Source of the DNA: Methanomicrobiales archaeon
GTDB taxonomy: Archaea; Halobacteriota; Methanomicrobia; Methanomicrobiales; Methanospirillaceae
Reading direction: 5' to 3'
NCBI GenBank assembly: GCA_013415575.1
Contig: JAAEES010000009.1
Location: 1-35,437 of the forward strand
Length of the DNA: 35,437 nt
The position numbers and the translations under genes are program-made. Positions 31,773 to 35,437 of this stretch are shown in pieces; positions within the stretch are counted from its first letter, which is position 1, and every line of letters begins with the position of its first letter. The notes below the pieces were generated by a model. That model was not told the DNA's origin. It ran no database searches and worked only from the letters and a program-made list of their open reading frames with translations.

Positions 31773-32750
31773 ATGTATACAGCAGCATTCAGAGTGCTCG
31801 AGGTGCTCGAGTCAAGCGAAGGGCCGGTTTCGGGTGGAAATATCAGCGAGAGACTGGGAATCTCCCGTTCGGCGGTCTGGAAGCATGTGAAGGAGCTCAT
31901 CAGCATGGGCTATGAGATCTCTGCATCCCAGAAGGAGGGATACCACCTCACCAAAAAGAGCAACCGGCTCCTCCCCTACGAAATTCACAAACACCTGCGG
32001 ACCAGTTTCATCGGGAAGAAGATGCGGTACTTCGAGAACACCCCATCAACTATCTGGGTCGGGAAGAAGCTGGTAAGTGAGGGTGATGCACAGGAGATGC
32101 ACGGGATGGTGATCATCGCAGAAGAGCAGACCGGCGGGATCGGCCGGCTCGGACGCTCATGGGTTTCTCCTGCCGGAGGGATATGGATCACCATCGTACT
32201 CAAACCCGATATTCCCATTGACCGGGTCTTCATGGTGACCATGGCTGCGTCTGTAGCCGTTGCCCGGGCCATCCGCAAGGAGTTTGATCTCGGGGCCCTC
32301 ATCAAGTGGCCAAATGACATCTATATCGGCGATAAAAAGGTTGCCGGACTCCTCCTCGAGCTCTTTGCCGAGGCCGACGAAGTCCACTACTGCCTGCTCA
32401 GTATCGGGGTGGACGTGAACATCTCGCCGAGCCAGCTCGAACAGGTAAAGAGCTCGGTGACATCGATCAGCGCCGAGATGGGGTATGATGTCGACCGCGC
32501 CTCGTTCCTCGCCCGGCTCCTGAAGGAATTTGAGAGCCGCTACCTGCTCATCGAGTCCGGGGAGTATGAGGCGGTCACCCGTGAATGGAAGAGCTTCTCC
32601 TGCACGCTCGAGCACCGTGTCAGGATCAATACCATGAAAGCGACGTTTGAGGGAGAGGCGATCGACATCGATGACTTCGGGGCGCTACTCATCAGAAAGG
32701 ATAACGGGAAGATCGAGCGGGTGATTGCCGGCGACTGCATCCAGCGATAG
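31773..32750 (+). CDS. birA: BirA: biotin-protein ligase with N-terminal DNA-binding domain
   Basis: A 325-residue two-function protein. Residues about 1-62 form a winged helix (SGGNISERLGISRSAVWKHV); the catalytic domain has GGIGRLGRSW (121-130) and KWPND (178-182); the C-terminal SH3-like domain is near 275-325. It makes biotinyl-AMP and attaches biotin to the biotin carrier, here most likely PycB. The DNA-binding domain implies that it also acts as repressor, and a fitting operator follows eight bases after the stop. Confidence 0.95.
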   Translation: MYTAAFRVLEVLESSEGPVSGGNISERLGISRSAVWKHVKELISMGYEISASQKEGYHLTKKSNRLLPYEIHKHLRTSFIGKKMRYFENTPSTIWVGKKLVSEGDAQEMHGMVIIAEEQTGGIGRLGRSWVSPAGGIWITIVLKPDIPIDRVFMVTMAASVAVARAIRKEFDLGALIKWPNDIYIGDKKVAGLLLELFAEADEVHYCLLSIGVDVNISPSQLEQVKSSVTSISAEMGYDVDRASFLARLLKEFESRYLLIESGEYEAVTREWKSFSCTLEHRVRINTMKATFEGEAIDIDDFGALLIRKDNGKIERVIAGDCIQR

Positions 32751-32757
32751 CCATTTA

Positions 32758-32789
32758 TCGTCAACCCGGGAAAAATTAATGGTTGACGA
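32758..32789. promoter_or_regulatory. BirA-box-like operator over the bioY start
   Basis: TCGTCAACC (32758-32766), then 14 bases, then GGTTGACGA (32781-32789): perfect nine-base arms. The known BirA sites have TTGTnAACC-N14/15-GGTTnACAA, so both spacing and the AACC...GGTT core fit. CATTTAT (32752-32758), a TATA element about 33 bases before ATG 32789, touches its left edge, and the right arm ends on the A of the start codon. Bound BirA would cover promoter and transcription start. This is strong evidence for biotin control of the uptake genes. Confidence 0.8.
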
Positions 32790-33325
32790 TGTGGGGAGAT
32801 TCCGGGCGACCTGTACTTATAGCCAGTACCGCTGCCTTCACCGGCCTCATTGCCATCGGATCATGGATAGCTATTCCATTCGTTCCTGTCCCGCTCACTC
32901 TCCAGACCCTCTTTGTGATCCTGTCCGGTGCAGTGATGAGGAGGTATGCGGTCCTTCCGAACGTGCTCTACATCCTGATGGGTGCGCTGAACATCCCGGT
33001 GTTCCACAGCGGAACAGCAGGAATCGCCGTGCTCCTTGGTCCCACCGGGGGGTATGTCCTGGGGTTCGTCCCCGGAGCGCTGGCGACAGGCCTCGCCTAT
33101 GAGCACCGGAATCCGGTCCTCCGGATCACCGGTATCATCATCGGCCTTGCGATCATCTTCCTCTGCGGGATGACCTGGCTCTCATTCTCGGCCGGAATCT
33201 CCCTCTCCACAGCTTTTCTCATCGGAGTGCTCCCCTTCATCCCCGGGGATGCGATCAAGGGGTATGCGGTCTACCTCATCGCCGGGCGCCTAGAAGCCCT
33301 GGCCGACCGGGGCGGGGATCCATGA
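32789..33325 (+). CDS. bioY: BioY, biotin-binding S component of an ECF transporter
   Basis: A 178-residue membrane protein with six helices, typical of BioY: FVPVPLTLQTLFVILSG near 27-43, GPTGGYVLGF near 84-93 and IPGDAIKGY near 152-160 are family hallmarks. It binds biotin and moves it in with the ECF module. ATG 32789 chosen; TTG 32783 is in frame. The message is probably leaderless, as no ribosome-binding site is seen. Overlaps the next gene by four bases. Confidence 0.93.
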   Translation: MWGDSGRPVLIASTAAFTGLIAIGSWIAIPFVPVPLTLQTLFVILSGAVMRRYAVLPNVLYILMGALNIPVFHSGTAGIAVLLGPTGGYVLGFVPGALATGLAYEHRNPVLRITGIIIGLAIIFLCGMTWLSFSAGISLSTAFLIGVLPFIPGDAIKGYAVYLIAGRLEALADRGGDP

Positions 33326-33993
33326 TCGAGATCCGGGACCTGGCCTTCCGCTCGATCAGGATCGGGCACCTTCTCATTCCTGATGGCACCACCGCCCTCA
33401 TCGGGGCGAACGGGAGCGGGAAGACGACCCTGCTCCGCCTGCTTGCAGGGCTTACCCCTCCGGATACCGGAAGCATCACCGTTGACGGAATGCTTCCGGA
33501 ACCCGGTTGTGCCGGATTTGTCAATGAGTACCCCGACAGAAACGCCCTCTTCTCCCGTTTTGCCGATGAACTCGCCGCACCGCTCCGGTTCCGTCATATA
33601 CCCTGTGAAGAGCTGGAGCAGCGGGTCAAAGAGGCCGCCGCAACTGCCGGCCTCGAGCGTCAGCTTGAGCGGACCATGGATACCCTCTCCGGAGGAGAAA
33701 AAGTTCTGGCAGCACTCCTCTCGGCCCTGATCTCCTCCCCTGAGACCCTCATCCTCGACGAGTTTGACTCGCATCTCGACTATGACTCACTGGTGCTGGC
33801 GGAGAATCTCATCTCCTCATCGGGTGCACGGAGGGTGATCCGCTGTACCCAGAATATGGACCTTGCTGCACAGTACGGGAGGGTCATTGTCCTGCACCGG
33901 GGAAGAGTACTCAGGGCGGGCAGCCCGGAAGAGGTCTTCCCCGCCCTGGAAGAGACCTGCTGCTATCCTTTTTCCTGGAGGGCCTTCCGGTGA
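33322..33993 (+). CDS. ECF transporter ATPase, first (BioM/EcfA-like)
   Basis: A 223-residue ABC ATPase. Walker A is GANGSGKT (28-35), signature LSGGE near 121-125, Walker B LILDEF near 142-147 with D-S-H after it in place of the usual E-P-T. Together with the next ATPase it forms the pair that drives EcfT. It begins in an ATGA overlap with bioY and ends in an ATGA overlap with the second ATPase. Confidence 0.88.
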   Translation: MIEIRDLAFRSIRIGHLLIPDGTTALIGANGSGKTTLLRLLAGLTPPDTGSITVDGMLPEPGCAGFVNEYPDRNALFSRFADELAAPLRFRHIPCEELEQRVKEAAATAGLERQLERTMDTLSGGEKVLAALLSALISSPETLILDEFDSHLDYDSLVLAENLISSSGARRVIRCTQNMDLAAQYGRVIVLHRGRVLRAGSPEEVFPALEETCCYPFSWRAFR

Positions 33994-34688
33994 AACTTTC
34001 CCTGTCAGCCGTGGAGTGGCACGCGGGGTCCTGGAAATTCCGGGCAGATGCGACCTTCACCCCGGGTGTGCACCTGGTTTCCGGAAGAGTGGGATCCGGC
34101 AAGACCACCCTCGCCCTGCTCTCCGCACGGCAGCTTCAGCCGGATGCAGGGACGGTTGTATGTGAGGACATCCGGTCGTGCACCCTCTCCTTCCAGTATC
34201 CGGAATACCATATCACAGGGTCAACCTTGTACGAGGAGGCTGAATCCTACGGAGTGGATCCGTTTGCAGCATGTGCCAGGGCAGGGCTCGCCGGGAGAGA
34301 TGAGGAGGATCCGTTCCGTCTCTCCCGGGGAGAACTGAAATGGTTCCAGCTCACGTGTCTCTTGATGCGGCGGTGGGACCTGCTCATTCTCGATGAACCC
34401 TTCAGCGCTCTCGACTGCCGGGGCAAGCTGGCCGTATGCCGCGCAATCGAAGAAAACCGGGGCGGAATTGTGCTGGTCAGCACCCATGAGCAGTATATTC
34501 TCCCGAAGACTGATTTCCTCTGGGAGATGATGTCCGGAGAGCTGACCCTTCGTGGGACTCTTCCTGATGCGATATCCACCTGGGAATCGGCACCTGCTCT
34601 GGTCAGGAGGCTCCGGGAACAGGGTGTGCTCCCCGCCAACCTGACCCGGGACGATATTCTGGAGGCGGCATGCAGGATGCACGAATAA
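33990..34688 (+). CDS. ECF transporter ATPase, second (EcfA'-like)
   Basis: A 232-residue ABC ATPase. Walker A GRVGSGKT (33-40 region), a Q-loop in LSFQYPEYH near 68-76, signature LSRGE near 112-116 and Walker B LLILDEPFSALD near 131-142, so here the canonical Glu-Pro is kept. The two different ATPases make a heterodimer with EcfT. Its end overlaps the start of ecfT by 19 bases. Confidence 0.88.
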   Translation: MKLSLSAVEWHAGSWKFRADATFTPGVHLVSGRVGSGKTTLALLSARQLQPDAGTVVCEDIRSCTLSFQYPEYHITGSTLYEEAESYGVDPFAACARAGLAGRDEEDPFRLSRGELKWFQLTCLLMRRWDLLILDEPFSALDCRGKLAVCRAIEENRGGIVLVSTHEQYILPKTDFLWEMMSGELTLRGTLPDAISTWESAPALVRRLREQGVLPANLTRDDILEAACRMHE

Positions 34689-35323
34689 GGCTGATCGCCC
34701 TCGTCAGCCTTTCGATCGCCACCTTTCTGTCAGTCACGGGAGCCCTCCTCACCCTGGCGTGGCTCGTCCTCTCTCCCCGGCCGCTCAAAGAGGCCATGAA
34801 ATCGGCAGCATTCTGGGTAATCATCCTCTTTGTCGCCATTATTGCCACCGTGACCCAGGTGACCGGCAATGACGGGATCTCGTATCTCATCAGGACGGGG
34901 GTAATCATCCTGCTCGCCTTTTCGGTCTACATGGAATGGCATCCGGGAGAATACCTCGACCTATCAGTCTGGCTTTTTGGCAAGAAGGCCGGTTTTGATA
35001 TCGGGCTTGCTGTTGAGATGAGCATCCAGGGCCTCCACGAGGCCTCCCGGGAGTTTGCGAGGATCCGGTCGGCACTCTTGCTCAAAGAACTGAAGCCGTG
35101 CATCGGTATGATCCCTTCGGTGGGATTCCTCCTGATTCATACCCGCCTGATGCGGGCCCGGGAACAGGCCGACCTGCTCGCCACCAGGGGATACCGGGCC
35201 GGAGGGAGCTGCTGCCCGGTGTTCCGGACTTCATACCAGGATAAAATCATGGGTTTTCTGGCAATTCTCATATTATTCCTTTCTTTTTTTCCTGTTCGTG
35301 ATATTTTTATACTTCAGATGTAA
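34670..35323 (+). CDS. EcfT, transmembrane coupling protein
   Basis: A 217-residue membrane protein with four to five helices: about 7-33, 40-57, 67-80, a long cytoplasmic helix region, and a C-terminal helix. The coupling motif of the family (Ala-Arg-Gly type) is seen as ATRGYRAG near 172-179, with a weaker second one upstream. It links the ATPases to BioY. ATG 34670 follows GGAGGC; the start within the previous gene suggests coupled translation. Confidence 0.85.
   Translation: MQDARIRLIALVSLSIATFLSVTGALLTLAWLVLSPRPLKEAMKSAAFWVIILFVAIIATVTQVTGNDGISYLIRTGVIILLAFSVYMEWHPGEYLDLSVWLFGKKAGFDIGLAVEMSIQGLHEASREFARIRSALLLKELKPCIGMIPSVGFLLIHTRLMRAREQADLLATRGYRAGGSCCPVFRTSYQDKIMGFLAILILFLSFFPVRDIFILQM
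35304..35313 (+). promoter_or_regulatory. TATA-like element before pycB
   Basis: TTTTTATACT inside the end of ecfT, about 70 bases before ATG 35378; a second AT stretch, GTTAATAAATAC (35352-35363), is nearer. Either could start a pycB message of its own. The gap also has AAAGGTTT twice (35322-35338). No BirA-type inverted repeat is present here. Confidence 0.3.
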
Positions 35324-35377
35324 AGGTTTTAAAGGTTTGAACAGAGCCCCTGTTAATAAATACGCCGGAGGAGCCTG

Positions 35378-35437
35378 ATGAGTTACGGACGTCTGCTGAT
35401 TACTGATACCACGCTTCGGGATGCCCACCAGTCCCTT
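35378..35437 (+). CDS. pycB: Pyruvate carboxylase subunit B, N-terminal fragment
   Basis: Only 20 codons are in the window, but they read MSYGRLLITDTTLRDAHQSL; DTTLRDAHQSL is the strongly conserved start of the carboxyltransferase domain of PycB and oxaloacetate decarboxylase alpha chain. GGAGG lies six bases before ATG 35378. In methanogens this subunit carries biotin and makes oxaloacetate from pyruvate, so it is the expected client of BirA and the biotin importer upstream. Confidence 0.85.
   Translation, partial: MSYGRLLITDTTLRDAHQSL

Noticed and set aside
35334..35342. GGTTTGAAC before pycB as half of a BirA site
   Set aside because: The bases 14-15 upstream (ACTTCAGAT region) do not form the matching arm, so there is no inverted repeat.

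Overview
The window looks like a chromosomal segment of a hydrogenotrophic methanogenic archaeon, most likely of the order Methanomicrobiales. The reasons are a membrane [NiFe] hydrogenase of the Eha type, a formylmethanofuran dehydrogenase, archaeal information-processing genes (aIF5B/IF-2, S6e, S8e, TFB, Gar1), archaeal SecD/SecF, an F420-NADP reductase, tRNA genes without encoded CCA, TATA-type promoters and T-run terminators. Genus cannot be fixed from the sequence alone. No mobile element, integrase or CRISPR array was seen.

Layout. (1) 1-9401, plus strand: a tightly overlapping series of genes, ehaF(partial)-G-H-I-J-K/L-M-N-O, a polyferredoxin, then fwdD-B-A-C. Nearly all junctions are ATGA-type overlaps, so H2-driven, ion-gradient-driven ferredoxin reduction and CO2 fixation to formylmethanofuran appear to be made from one message. 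(2) 9402-15610, mostly minus strand: small zinc-ribbon and Cys-rich proteins, two secreted PEGA-domain proteins, a membrane-anchored LamG-like protein, a DUF362/ferredoxin protein, a small membrane protein, MsrB and a plus-strand SAM methyltransferase. (3) 15796-23095: a zinc ribbon, tRNA-His, infB, rps6e, DUF2240, a coiled-coil protein, a candidate small RNA, rps8e, hypB, a frameshifted small gene, a PHP phosphoesterase, gar1 and tfb. (4) 23201-23730: two tRNA-Ala genes (CGC and TGC) embedded in tandem duplicated sequence. (5) 23776-28086, minus strand: a hypothetical protein, class II aldolase, F420-NADP reductase, thioredoxin, secD and secF. (6) 28233-35437, plus strand: DUF2551, an unknown 100-residue protein, archease, RtcB, a glutamine-amidotransferase-like protein, DUF2111, BirA, BioY, two ECF ATPases, EcfT and the start of pyruvate carboxylase subunit B.

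How it fits together. Region 1 is the energy-conserving entry to methanogenesis; hypB (region 3) supplies nickel insertion for its hydrogenase. Region 6 is a biotin economy module: uptake (BioY-EcfA-EcfA'-EcfT), attachment (BirA) and a biotin enzyme (PycB), with an inverted repeat of BirA-box architecture lying exactly over the bioY start codon.

The points most worth a second look are: the BirA-type operator at 32758-32789; a candidate non-coding RNA at about 19625-19734; a single TATA element at 20899-20904 placed 28 bases from the start codons of two divergent genes; the eha-fwd supra-operon; the repeated hairpin modules around the tRNA-Ala genes; and a 26-residue membrane peptide gene at 10964-11044.
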